From Atrina japonica (taxonomy: Eukaryota > Mollusca > Bivalvia > Pterioida > Pinnidae): a stretch of DNA of 64,000 bases. The notes beneath the pieces are model-generated. The model ran no database searches and was not told where the DNA came from. It saw nothing but the letters and a program-made list of their open reading frames with translations. The DNA is taken from contig BROG01000003.1 in assembly GCA_030159075.1 (NCBI GenBank), positions 3,579,001 through 3,643,000 on the forward strand. The letters run 5' to 3'. The position numbers and the translations under genes were made by a program. This document shows, in pieces, positions 12,552-24,039 of the stretch; the first letter of the stretch is position 1; each line of letters opens with the position of its first letter.

Positions 12552-12745
12552 AAACTACAGAACACTTCAAGCAAAATACAGAACTCTCCAAGCAAAATAC
12601 AGAACTCTCCAAACAAAATACAGAACTCTCCAAGCAAACTACAGAACTATCCAAGCAAATTAAAGAAGTACCCAAGCAAGCTTAAAAGCATAAAACTCTT
12701 CCAAGTAAACTGCAGATTTCTTCAACCAAACTACAGAACTCTTCA
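12552..12745. repeat. 21-bp minisatellite abutting the 50-bp array
   Basis: Units containing 'caaaatacagaactctcca' repeat every 21 bp (for example 'agaactctcc' at 12601 and 12622) and decay rightwards into 'caagcttgaaaccacagc'. Confidence 0.85.
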
Positions 12746-13887
12746 AGTAAGCTTGAAACCACAGCAGAACACTTTGACCCTCTCACCACCACGTTACTTA
12801 TTGGGATGCTATGGTTCTCTACTGTTGTGTTTAAGTGTACTTTTCTGGTAATATATCTATTTGTGTTTATATTGAGGTCACAAATGGACATTATTTTTTA
12901 AGGTGATATCTTTTGTGTTACAGCATTCTGATGGCTAAAACCAGGTACAAACTACCCCACATAAAGAATTGTAATGCCAGAAATTAGTGCTCTAGTGAAT
13001 TATAATGTGAAATTGAATTATAATGTCAGGTGATATCTGTTTGTGTTTGAGAGTATGTACACCTGGGAATACCTGTCAGGTAAAAACAAATACCAGAATA
13101 CATCACTAAAGTGACATGTTTTTAATCTAATAATTATTCCTTTCTTGTGGAACAATCAATTGGTTTAACAGCTTCGAACTGTATGCAGTTTACTATACTA
13201 CCAGTAAAGAGCGCTCTATCAATCGTCAAATGATCCATCTTCATAATCAATGTTTGTTTCAACTCTATTCATTTAATGACTCACGTACATTTCTATAGTA
13301 GCACAAAATAAATTTAAAAGTAATTGTCAAACTCTCTCCAAACTGTGGCAGGCAGAATACAAATAAATCCATCCTTTGCAAAAACAAATGAATGTCTGAT
13401 TAAACAATTTGAAATAGATCTCCATTTCAAAATTGTCATGACGACACTTTGAGCCAGATATAATGCAGAGCTGGGGATCATCAAATTTGTCGCGATATGT
13501 TTTTATTCGAAAATCGTTTAAAGTGGAAGGTGAAATACATGTCAAGAAAGTTAAAGTGTATATTGATACTTACAAAAACATTTATTTTATTTGTATAATC
13601 ATTATGATGTCTAGTTTATACTGAATACAAAAACAGTATTTTATCAGAACGAAGACAGGAAGTAAGTTTGATGGTTTGCCAGAAACAACCTTATAATCTA
13701 GTCCATTATAGTCAATAACTTAATTGTTATACTGTCATCGTATATAATGTCATAATAAATTGTCATAATGTATGACACATATTGCATAGTCATAATCCAT
13801 GACAAATATAAGGTATTGTCATACAGAGGGGAGCAACCATATAGTACTATCATACACTATATGACAAACATGTTTAGTTAGTATTGT
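12746..13887. other. Unique AT-rich stretch, no gene seen
   Basis: No exon recognised. The right part, from about 13700, is a degenerate lead-in to the 29-bp array, with variants of 'gtcataatgtatgacaa'. Confidence 0.4.
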
Positions 13888-14735
13888 GTAGTCATAATGT
13901 ATGGCAAGTATTGTGTACTGTCATTATGTATGGCAAGTATTGTGTACAGTCATAATGTATGGCAAGTATTGTGTACTGTCATAATGTATGGCAAGTATTG
14001 TGTACAGTCATAATGTATGGCAAGTATTGTGTACTGTCAAAATGTATGGCAAGTATTGTGTACAGTCATAATGTATGGCAAGTATTGTGTACAGTCATAA
14101 TGTATGGCAAGTATTGTGTACAGTCATAATGTATGGCAAGTATTGTGTACAGTCATAATGTATGGCAAGTATTGTGTACTGTCATAATGTATGGCAAGTA
14201 TTATGTACTTTCATGATGTATGGCAAGTATTATGTACTTTCATGATGTATGGCAAGTATTATGTACAGTCATAATGTATGGCAAGTATTGTGTACAGTCA
14301 TAATGTATGGCAAGTATTGTGTACTGTCATAATGTATGGCAAGTATTATGTACTATCATAATGTATGGCAAGTATTGTGTACTGTCATTATGTATGGCAA
14401 GTATTGTGTACTTTCATGATGTATGGCAAGCATTGTGTACTGTCATAATGTATGGCAAGTATTGTGTACAGTCATAATGTATGGCAAGTATTATGTACAG
14501 TCATAATGTATGGCAAGTATTGTGTACAGTCATAATGTATGGCAAGTATTATGTACAGTCATAATGTATGGCAAGTATTGTGTACTGTCATAATGTATGG
14601 CAAGTATTGTGTACAGTCATAATGTATGGCAAGCATTGTGTACAGTCATAATGTATGGCAAGTTTTGTGTACTGTCATAATGTATGGCAAGTTTTGTGTA
14701 CTGTCATAATGTATGGTAAATATTGTGCACTATCA
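13888..14735. repeat. 29-bp minisatellite, subfamily A (~29 copies)
   Basis: The core 'gtcataatgtatggcaagta' recurs at a strict 29-bp period (for example 'aatgtatggc' at 14041 and 14070). Copies differ mainly at 'tact' versus 'taca' before GTCAT and at 'attgtg' versus 'attatg'. The array passes through a ~100-bp degenerate zone into subfamily B. Confidence 0.93.
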
Positions 14736-14834
14736 TTAGTGTATGACAAACATAAAGTTTGGTCAGAGTGTATGGCAAATATTATGTTTAAGAAAGTATG
14801 AAAAATAACATAGCATCAGAATAATTGTGAACAA

Positions 14835-15750
14835 ATGTATGGCAAATAAAATGTACTGACAAGGATGTATGGCAAGTATATTATACTGACAGAATGTATG
14901 GTAAGCAAAATATACTAATAGAATGTATGGAAAGCAAAATGTATTGACAGAATGTATGGCAAGCAAATTGTACTGACAGAATGTATGGCAAGCAAAATGT
15001 ATTGACAGAATATATGGCAAGCAAAATATACTGACAGAATGTATGGCAAGCAAATTGTACTGACAGAATGCATGGCAAGCAAAATGTATGGACAGAATGT
15101 ATGGCAAACACAATGTACAAACAGAATGTATGGCAAGCAAAGTGTACTGATAGAATATATGGCAAGTAAAATGTACTGACAGAATGCATGGCAAGCAAAA
15201 TATACTGACAGGATGTATGGCAAGCAAAATCTACTGACAGAATGCATGGAAAGCAAAATGTACTGATAGAATGCATGGCAAGCAAAATCTACTGACAGAA
15301 TGCATGGAAGGCAAAATCTACTGACAGAATGCATGACAAACAAAATGTACTGATAGAATGCATGGCAAGCAAAATGTACTGACAGAATGCATGGCAAGCA
15401 AAATCTACTGACAGAATGCATTGCAAGCAAAATGTACTGATAGAATGCATGGCAAGCAAAATCTACTGACAGAATGCATGGCAAGCAAAATCTACTGACA
15501 GAATGCATGACAAGCAAAATGTACTGATAGAATGCATGACAAGCAAAATGTACTGATAGAATGCATGGCAAGCAAAATCTACTGACAGAATGCATGGCAA
15601 GCAAAATCTACTGACAGAATGCATAACAAGCAAAATGTACTGATAGAATGCATGGCAAGCAAAATCTACTGACAGAATGCATGGCAAGCAAAATCTACTG
15701 ACAGAATGCATGGCAAGCAAAATGTTCTGACAGGATGTATGGCAAGTGAA
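14835..15750. repeat. 29-bp minisatellite, subfamily B (~31 copies)
   Basis: The same 29-bp period and the same 'atgtatggcaag' core as subfamily A, but a different remainder: 'caaaatctactgacagaatg'. Right-hand copies have 'gcatggcaagc', left-hand ones 'gtatggcaagc'. A 29-bp unit reads as a 29-residue repeat on the minus strand, producing frames of up to 229 codons at 14763-15720. These are not real genes, since three frames are open and none has a plausible start or domain. Confidence 0.93.
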
Positions 15751-15935
15751 AAATATGAAATGTGTAGTGTACCATCAGAATGTACATTTGTAAGGAAAAC
15801 AATATCCTGTCAGATATTTTGCAAATAATTGAAGATGAGCAGAAATTAATAAAAAGATTGCAAAAACAGAAATAAACAGTCCACTGGGTAAATAACTGAC
15901 TTTGTACATGTTATCTGATGTTCTCATTCCTGAAG

Positions 15936-16118
15936 TACAGTGAAACCTGTATATAGGGGCCATCCAAGGGACCAGAAAATATTTACTTTTATGTGCAGGT
16001 GACCCTTATGCACAGGTTCAGTTTAGCTGAAGTATGCAGTCAAGGGACTCGAAAAAACTGGCCTTTATAAACAGATAATCCTTATATAGAGGTGGTCGCT
16101 ATAGCAGGTTTTACTGTA
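15936..16118. mobile_element. pogo/Tigger-like MITE, 183 bp
   Basis: The left end is TACAGTGAAACCTGTATATA and the right end, on the minus strand, is TACAGTAAAACCTGCTATAG. The inverted termini and flanking TA fit a Tc1/mariner-superfamily non-autonomous element. The interior has 'gggaccagaaaa' and 'gggactcgaaaaa' repeats. Same length as the 7214 copy. Confidence 0.65.
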
Positions 16119-17408
16119 TATATAAAATTTGCTTAATAATAGCATTACAAATATCTAATACATGTACTGATATAAACTAGAAATACTGATCATAAACTAT
16201 CAATATCTGTTATATTCAGACAGGCATGGTATGGTTGGGGTATGATTTGTAATTAAAGTATATAAAATTCTTTCCTTGATTAATTAATTAACAGGTTCAA
16301 CACCTGTTGTAAAAGCTCTCAAGCAGAAAGAAATAGAAGAAACAAACCAGATGCAAGTCATAACACAGAAAACCCAATCAAAAGACAGCCTGTGTTATTT
16401 CATGTTGATGAAGCAATATCGACCCCAAGGCAATAGTGATTGATTACAATCCGATGGTTATTTCACGACAAAAATTCAATTATAACACTATCGAACAGTT
16501 TTCTGGCCATCGAAGATTCTACCAACATAAAATATGTGAAATAACAATGGGAATTGCATTCTGTTGAAGTGTTGCTGGATAACATTGAAAACAATCTCAG
16601 ACCTTACGTCCTTCATAAACGATAAAACAACATCTAGACCACTGTCCTAAATGTTTTACAAAGTCTATCTAGTCGTAAGAGTTCTTACACAGATTTTCGT
16701 AATAATATACAGACTTGTCGCACAGAATGTTAAACAAAATAAGGATATTAATTCTGCGAAATAAAAAACATGGATGTATTGTACAGACAATATCCTGTAT
16801 TAGAACACATAGGAAATGTTTATTAAGTCCGTGAAGCTGTGTAAGACCTGGTAAAACAAACCGTAAAATGATATCCATATCATATACAGGTAACATTAAA
16901 GATTTGTCTACCAACTGCTCCTAGAACAATATAGACTGACAGAGATTATTGTTAGCAAAAAGATGTCAAATCGGATTACAAAGGTATATTCCTGATAAAT
17001 GAGCAAATTTCATGAAAACGTTTTATTTCTTACACCTAAAAGATAAAATTCATGAAAAATCTATCTTTTCTAAACTGTTGTTAGTTGATATTTTTGTTCT
17101 TTTTTTACTTTTTTTTATGGTTTCTTGGATATGTTTTAACCTTAGATTAGAAAAGAGGTGAAATGTTTCCATGAAATAACTGAATATCATACTTACTGCT
17201 TAGCTAGTATGCTACTACACAAACATTACTGAGGTTGTGTCTGATACAAATTTTCTTCATAAATATTCATTAGTACTGATGACTTCAAAATGAACTGTAA
17301 TATCTTGCGGATAACATTTGATGATAAGTAGTGTATGGCCTAGCCAATAAGACAAGTTATCTATCTGATTATGCAGGTTAAAAATACAAGTGAAACAAGA
17401 GCAAACTG
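16119..17408. other. Unique AT-rich stretch, no gene seen
   Basis: No convincing exon or repeat was recognised. A minus-strand frame at 16669-16914 (81 codons) has no recognisable domain. Confidence 0.4.
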
Positions 17409-18895
17409 CCTCATAGCCACCAATACCCTGCTTAAAGCACTTGGTATAATAAGGTCCTTATAGCCACCAATACCCTGCTTACAGCACTTGGTATAATAAG
17501 GTCCTTATAGCCACCAATACCCTGCTTACAGCACACAATACAATCAGTGCCTTATAGCCACCAATAGCTTGCTTATAGCACTTAGTATAATCAGCTCTTT
17601 ATAGCCACCATCTAAACCCTGCATACAGCACATAGTATAACCAGCTCTTTAAAGCCTGCAAGCCTGCTCACAGCACACAGTATAACCAGCTCCTCATAGC
17701 AACCAATACCCTGCTTATAGCACATAGTATAACCAGTTGCTTATAGCTACCAATACCCTGCTTATAGCACACAATATAACCAGCTCCTTATAGCCACCAA
17801 TACCCTGCTTATAGCACATAATATAACCAGCCCCTTATAGCTACCAATACCCTGCTTATAGCACATAGTATAACCAGTTCATTGTAGCTACCAATACCCT
17901 GCTTATAGCACATAATATGACCAGCTCCTTATAGCCACCGACAACCTTCTTATAGCACATAGTATAAGCGTACACAGCTCCTGTTTATTTTACACAATAT
18001 ATCTAGCTCCTTATGTCCACAATATCTTGCTTATACCACACAATATACATAGCTCCTGTTTACAGCACACAATATAACCAGCTCCTGCTTATAGCACACA
18101 CTATATCCAGCTCCTGTTTATAGCTTACAATATACCAATATCCTGTTATAGCATGCAATATAACCAATTCCTGCTTATAGCACACAATATACCCAGCTCC
18201 TGCTTATAGCTTACAATATACCAATATCCTGTTTATAGCATGCAATATACCCAATTCCTGCTTATAGCACACAATATACCCATCTCCTGCTTATTGCACA
18301 CAATATATTCAGCTCTTATTTATAGCACACAATATACCTAACTCCTTATAACCACCAATAGTCTGTTTTAGCACACAACATACTTAACTCTCACTTACTT
18401 ATAACCACCCAGACTCTGTTTACAGCACACAATATACAAACAATAGCTTCCTTTTGTCACCTAAATCCTGCCAAGAGCTCACAAGGTACTCAGCACCTTA
18501 TTCCACCCAATATCCTGCTCTGAGCAGACAATGTACTCAACAGCTTATTACCACCAATACCTTGTCCATAACACAGAATATATCCTGCTCACAGCACAAA
18601 ATATACTCAACTCCATGTTACAACCAATATCCTGCTCACAGCACTCCATGTTACAACCAATATTCTACTCACAGCACACAATATACTCAGCACCTCATTA
18701 CAAACAATATCCTTCTCACAGCATGCAATATACTCAGAACCTTATTACAACCAATATTCTGCTCATAGCACACAATATACACAACTCCATGTTACAACCA
18801 ATATTCTGCTCACAGCACACAATATACACTGCACATTTTACAACCAATACCCTGCTCACAGCATACAATATACTCAGTTCCTTTTACACAGGACT
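17409..18895. repeat. ~47-bp minisatellite, ~1.5 kb, decaying rightwards
   Basis: Units around 'tagccaccaataccctgctt' occur at 17414, 17461 and 17508 (47 bp apart). They continue with growing divergence as 'agcacacaatataaccagct' to about 18890. The Gln/Tyr/Ser-rich frames at 18454-18905 are repeat artefacts. Confidence 0.88.
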
Positions 18896-19940
18896 CTGGT
18901 TGTAGCCTAACAATTTTTCAATTAATAAGATTTCTACATGCTGTAATAAGTACTTCTGTATATTATACTTTCATATTTACATACATCCACAAACATAGAA
19001 TCTGCAATTTGCTACAAAATTTAATTAAAAATATTGAATTCCTATGTGCCATCAAAAGGTATAGGAGTGCAATGTAGTGTTTGTGTAGGAAGGATTATTG
19101 ATCTACAGTGGAAGTCACACAAATTACTAAATATAACCAACTGCACCATCAAAACATGAAGTTTCCATTTAACTAATTCAACCGAATGTTTGTCACAGTG
19201 GGTCATTCTGTGGGTGCAGGAGACTCAGTACAAAACTTTCCAGAACCCAGGGAACATCAGACAACACTTGTACATTCCATGCCGACGTTTCTTAGATTAG
19301 ACCATCGGTACCAAAAATGAATCATTTTCCACTTTACAGGAAAGTGGGTTGGAACAACGTGAACTAAGAATATCTTTAGAACACATAATATGAACTAATG
19401 CACTGCTTTGAAGCGAGTGCAGCTTTGTCATTGTAACATCGTAATGTAACATTAAATGTATAGGGTGAGGAAAACCATGTGGTATATACTGATGCACACA
19501 GTGCTTTGGGTCCATTGTATGTACAGCTAATTTTCTAATCCTTACCATAAAGTGCTCACTTTGCTCGCTTAAAATCATACTAAAATTGTTGTCATGTTAT
19601 AAGGAAGGCATACTTGGCAGTTTTTATTGGAGCATTAAGACATTGGTAAGCCATCATATCTAGGCTGTTACTAATCCAGCTATTACTGGATCAGGCTGTC
19701 AACAAACCCACTGTGCTCAACCACATGTATAATTCAACCAATCAGATAAGACATTTAGAGCAGCCATGTTTCTAGGAATTCCAACCAATCAGAATAGTTT
19801 TTTTTTCCAATGTAGTAAACCTTTTGAGCCCATAGTACACACTGGAGGACTCTGACGAAAAGAGGGCACTGTAATTATTAGACTTAACTCCAGATGGAAC
19901 ATTTCTACAATAAAGAGCTTGCTGCACTCGCATACAACTT

Positions 19941-20165
19941 TTTAGATCATCAAAAACCCAGTGTCACTTTCCACTTTACAGAAAAACTCACTGGGACATC
20001 ACATAGATACATAGAAAGTTTAGATCATCATGAAACTGGTGTCAATTTCCAGTTTAAAGAATAGATTGCTAGGACCCAGCACATATCTCTACAACACATA
20101 AAAATGTTTAGATCATCACCAACCCAGTGTCACATTCCACTTCACAGAAAAAGTTGGGACATCAA
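19941..20165. repeat. ~80-bp imperfect tandem repeat, 3 copies
   Basis: 'tttagatcatc' begins copies at 19941, 20019 and 20107, each followed by a 'ccagtgtcacttccacttta'-like segment. A related piece ('atcattttccactttacagg') lies at about 19320. Confidence 0.7.
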
Positions 20166-20693
20166 GAAATCAAACCCAGTATGGCATTCTACTGAACAAT
20201 CCTTAAACGAAATCTGATTGGTCAGTAAATATTCTTGTCTCATTGTGACTTGGGCCCTCCACAGATGATAAACCACAGACACAGTCCTTTGACAGAGAAA
20301 GACAAAATGCAATGGCAAAAATAAAAATTATTTTTTTCCTGATAAACAGATTTACTAATGCAGTAAAGTCATCTCTGATTGGTGCCTAATTGTCCATGCT
20401 AAAATTCTTTAGAACTTAATCGGCAAAAAGTGAAATACAAGAATCAAAGAATTGTGTGCAAAAGTAATCAATGATAGAAAAAAAAACCAAGACAGTAAAT
20501 ACGATGATTGCATACCGATCCAACATTGTCGATAATTAATTACAATAGGATTGGTGATTAAAATCAGTCGTAAAAATCATATATAAAATGCAAATCATTA
20601 AATATCTGGTATTTTAAACAAATTCTGTCAAAAAAGATGAACAAAAAACAAGTACAAAAACACAGGTCAACAATAACGAAAATTTCTGCTTCT

Positions 20694-20915
20694 CCTGCAG
20701 GACAAGTACCATTGAAATCTACTTGTCCGAACCCGAAAATGACTTGTCTGAAAATCAAGTGTACACATTCAAAGATATTATTAACAAAAATAAACCTTCT
20801 TGAATTAATTTTTGTTTTCAATAATATCACTTGTCCTAGCGAAAAGTAACATCTACTTGTCCGAACATAAAATGGACTTGTCCCGAACAACCGGACAAAC
20901 CTTTATGTTGAACCC
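20694..20915. repeat. Dispersed-repeat-like segment with multiple ACTTGTCC motifs
   Basis: Five variants of 'acttgtccgaac' on the plus strand and one inverted 'ggacaagta' at about 20700 give several small hairpins. The right end, 'accctga', suggests a mobile-element terminus, but only one copy is in the window, so class and borders are uncertain. Confidence 0.4.
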
Positions 20916-20943
20916 TGATAAAAAAGGATATATATATATATGT

Positions 20944-21087
20944 AAAATATTACCATAATAACACAATTCTAACAAAACTTTGTATATTGGAATGACCAAC
21001 AGCATATTAAGTCAGTGACAAACACCATAGATCATTTTCCAATGAAATGACTATGTACATGAGCTTAAATTTCCAACAAGAATTTAT
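20944..21087 (+). repeat. 144-bp direct duplication, copy 1
   Basis: Almost identical to 21626-21769, in the same orientation and 682 bp apart. The few differences include 'cataataac' against 'catagtaac', 'tatattggaa' against 'tatgatggaa', and 'caacaag' against 'caataag'. Confidence 0.9.
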
Positions 21088-21625
21088 ATTATATTATATA
21101 CATATATATATATATATATTCAAAAAACTCCTACACAATTCATGTCTGTTGTCATTAGTTAAATTAATAAAACATAAAGAAATTTGATGAGATGATTTTT
21201 TTCACCTATTTCAGATATCATATGTGATTTGATCACTTAAACCACCTGTGATTCATAATAATATAATACAAGTACCCGCACAGGAGACTATTATTCAATT
21301 TTCACCAACTTATAATGGAGTCTTACTCCCACCAGAACCGTATACACAGCTCCCTTTAGATTTTAGATGTACAAATTATTCTGCCAATATAGAATTGAGT
21401 TGACTTTTGACTTCCCAAGCAGTCGTGACATTGCTGAACAGCATCGTGTGACTGGCATTATGAAGATAAACAACAGGTTCGTGTCTCATAGATTGTTCCA
21501 CAGAAAATCCAGAAAGTAAGGTAATCAAATTGATATTGTGATTTGCCTGACTCAATGGCTTTTGGGACCGAAAATGAGAAAATCTTACAAGATTTCAATG
21601 GCTGGAACATGTATAACATATATGC

Positions 21626-21769
21626 AAAATATTACCATAGTAACACAATTCTAACAAAACTTTGTATGATGGAATGACCAACAGCATATTAAGTCAGTGA
21701 CAAACACCATAGATCATTTTCCAATGAAATGACTATGTACATGAGCTTAAATTTCCAATAAGAATTTAT
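21626..21769 (+). repeat. 144-bp direct duplication, copy 2
   Basis: Partner of 20944-21087. Both copies contain 'ggaatgaccaacagcatatt' and end at 'aagaatttat'. The near-identity indicates a recent local duplication, or two insertions of an unrecognised element. Confidence 0.9.
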
Positions 21770-22045
21770 GTAGAACCACATCTAAGTAGCCCTCAAGTTG
21801 CCATTATTAAAAAATAACAATGAGATCAATACCCATCTTGTATGTGTCTTCTGGGATTTCAAGATATAAAAAAAAAGGATAACAAAAACTGTATAACCAG
21901 AACATCATTCATTTTTGCACCAACTCTTATTGTAGTTCTTCTGTACTGGAGATAAAAAAAAGTTTGGGTGATAAAGTGTTTTGGTAATAAGCTACAAATA
22001 AGTGGAATTACTGGTCAGACATTTTGAATGGTAGTTATTATAGTT

Positions 22046-22134
22046 CTATTCATCAATCCCTAAAATCACAATTGGACTTGCCCATTTCAAAGAATGGTTA
22101 AGTTCACTATCAGAATTTCAGGGGGGAATAATTA
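22046..22134. mobile_element. ~90-bp MITE, 'CTCATT..CCCTAAAGACA' family, copy 2 (diverged)
   Basis: The left end 'attcatcaatccctaaaatc' and interior 'acaattggacttgcc' match copy 1. The right end 'atttcaggggggaata' is degraded. Confidence 0.5.
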
Positions 22135-22628
22135 AGAATCAAACTTTTATAATAATTTTACATGCAATATGAACTTGTTCACTCCTGAATTACGACAGCA
22201 GACCATACTATTTATTGATCTGGGTGAGTCTAAATGTGACCGCAGGCCAATGGCCATGGATCACATCTTAATTAATTGTAACTGCAATGACTATTTAACT
22301 ACTGGTTTGTATATAAGAAATGACCACAAAGCTTAACACTATATTCTGTTTAAAAAATTCCGATAGACAAATGGACAGACAAATGGACGTATCCGGTGAT
22401 AGCAGACAACACCAAAACACATCGGAAGTTGACTGTAACCAGACAACCCAACATCAACATATCCTATCAAACAAATCTTAAATCAGGGTCAAGGTCGATT
22501 GACAACAGATAATGTTATGTATGTTATCACAAAACATTAAACCACTAAAGGTGGTATTGCCAAAGTGCAGAGCACGGAATTTCAAAAGTCGCAATAGCGT
22601 TAAATGCAAAAGCTAAACCAAATTGTTG

Positions 22629-22663
22629 ATATAAACAGACAGACAGACAGACAGACAGATGGA
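22629..22663. repeat. (ACAG)n microsatellite
   Basis: Six or so ACAG units followed by ATGGACGG variants. Confidence 0.85.
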
Positions 22664-23098
22664 CGGATGGACTTTGTCAATTCACAGACCAGTATTCACT
22701 TTTCAATCCAGCCAAAAATGGGCACATTGAGTACTAACATTAATCATTGGTTCAAAACATCAAGCCATAATTTTATGTCCATAAGGAAAATTACCTGCGG
22801 GAGAAGCAAATGGAATATGCTTAATGATACATAATTTGCCTGATAGCTCCTCAAGTAGATGAATTTCCAATGAAGAAATGAAGTACATGGGTTTTTTATT
22901 TTTCATTTTTTTTTTTTTTTGGTTTTTTTTTTTTTGAGGAAAACAAAAAGGTCAAAAGATTATGCAAAACAAACACCTGTATGCTTGAATACTTATATTG
23001 CACGCACACCTGTATAACATGCACACCTGCACAACAAACACGCAGACACACACCTGCACAATGCACAGCAACATCAGGTGACCTAAAAATGTGCTTAC

Positions 23099-23227
23099 CT
23101 TTAGAGTTTCATAAAGTCTAATTATATTTGGATGCCTCAGCTGACCGAGAATGCGAGCCTCTCTGTGTAGATTATTTCTAACATATTCCTCCTTGATCTT
23201 ACGAGTATCAATAATTTTTATTGCTAC
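23099..23227 (-). CDS. Protein kinase, second coding exon (VAIK, helix C, HPNI); HUNK-like CAMK-like family
   Basis: The 129-nt exon encodes 43 residues starting VAIKIIDTRKIKEEYV and ending RHPNIIRLYETLK. It carries the ATP-anchoring lysine of VAIK (residue 41 of the joined protein), the helix-C glutamate in LHREARI (residue 60), and the HPNI motif of CAMK-like kinases. A pyrimidine-rich acceptor (minus strand 'ctttcactttcag') precedes it and a donor GTAAGC follows. The exon is phase 0 at both ends and joins in frame to the exon at 32507-32617. Known of the family: the pattern YV-x2-NL-x-RE followed by RHPNI is most like HUNK, while SIK, NIM1 and MARK share the general motifs. No later exon (HRDLK, DFG) was found to the left, so the gene is partial in this window. 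The kinase call is firm; the subfamily is tentative. Confidence 0.85.
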
Positions 23228-23441
23228 CTGAAAGTGAAAGAAAAAGTTAGTATACAAGAAAAAAAATAAAATATTCATCAGCATCAGTATTTTGTTTTTC
23301 GGTTTCTTTGCAGCTTCAAAGGTTAAAGAATTCCTATTTCCATTTTGATATATTATTGCATGCATTCTTTGTATATGTATATATATATATATATATACAT
23401 ATATATACACTGAGTACCTAGTCATCGGAACATTCCAGAAT

Positions 23442-23535
23442 GTTTAAATCATCTATCCCTGAAAAATAATGGATTCTTCTTTAAATCAATGACTGAAGTT
23501 GGTCCAAATCTGTCTTTAAGGGTAAATGACTTTAA
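23442..23535. mobile_element. ~90-bp MITE, 'CTCATT..CCCTAAAGACA' family, copy 3 (inverted)
   Basis: On the minus strand it reads 'agtcatttacccttaaagac' at the start and 'tttcagggatagatgat' at the end, matching the termini of the other copies in opposite orientation. It lies 215 bp from the kinase exon, within the upstream intron. Confidence 0.55.
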
Positions 23536-24039
23536 GTCTTGATAATTCTACAGAATAACATCAGAACAGATTTGGAGTAACTGTACAAAACTTACATAAA
23601 TTATATTAATACCAAGCTGTAAATGTTTGTTATATAAACAAGTTTTTAAATGTTTAAATTCATTGGTCTTTATAATTTTATCTATCATATAAACTTAATT
23701 ACTTTTAAAAATACCGGTACTTAATTGAAGACTTTTGCTGTACATGTTTATTTTTCTTTCTCTATTTTAACATCAGTCATGCAATAAGTAGTCCAAAGTT
23801 TTTAGAATGAAGACCCAATTTATGATACCAGCAATGGAGTGTCTTCTATCATTTCTGCTACTGTTACAAATCATAAAATGGAACAGTATTTATCGATATA
23901 TAAAATATACATGAAAATACAACAAACAATTATCAAAACATTGTCCTCATGGCCAATCAAACAAGTTACGAAGTTTGAATGCTTAAGACGATACAATGAT
24001 CTATCCACTTCATAAAAACCAAATACATATAGTGTTCCA

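Noticed and set aside
14763..15720. Minus-strand frames up to 229 codons resembling a Cys/His-rich repeat protein
   Set aside because: All come from the 29-bp repeat read out of step (29-residue cycle). The Cys and His spacing follows the DNA period, and several frames are open at once.
13888..15750. CRISPR-like array (29-bp repeats)
   Set aside because: Repeats are head to tail with no unique spacers, in a eukaryotic intron.
22952..23098. Extension of the kinase exon to the left as coding
   Set aside because: The frame runs on, but a consensus GTAAGC donor ends the homology and the following residues are Cys/Val-rich sequence from CA/TG repeats.
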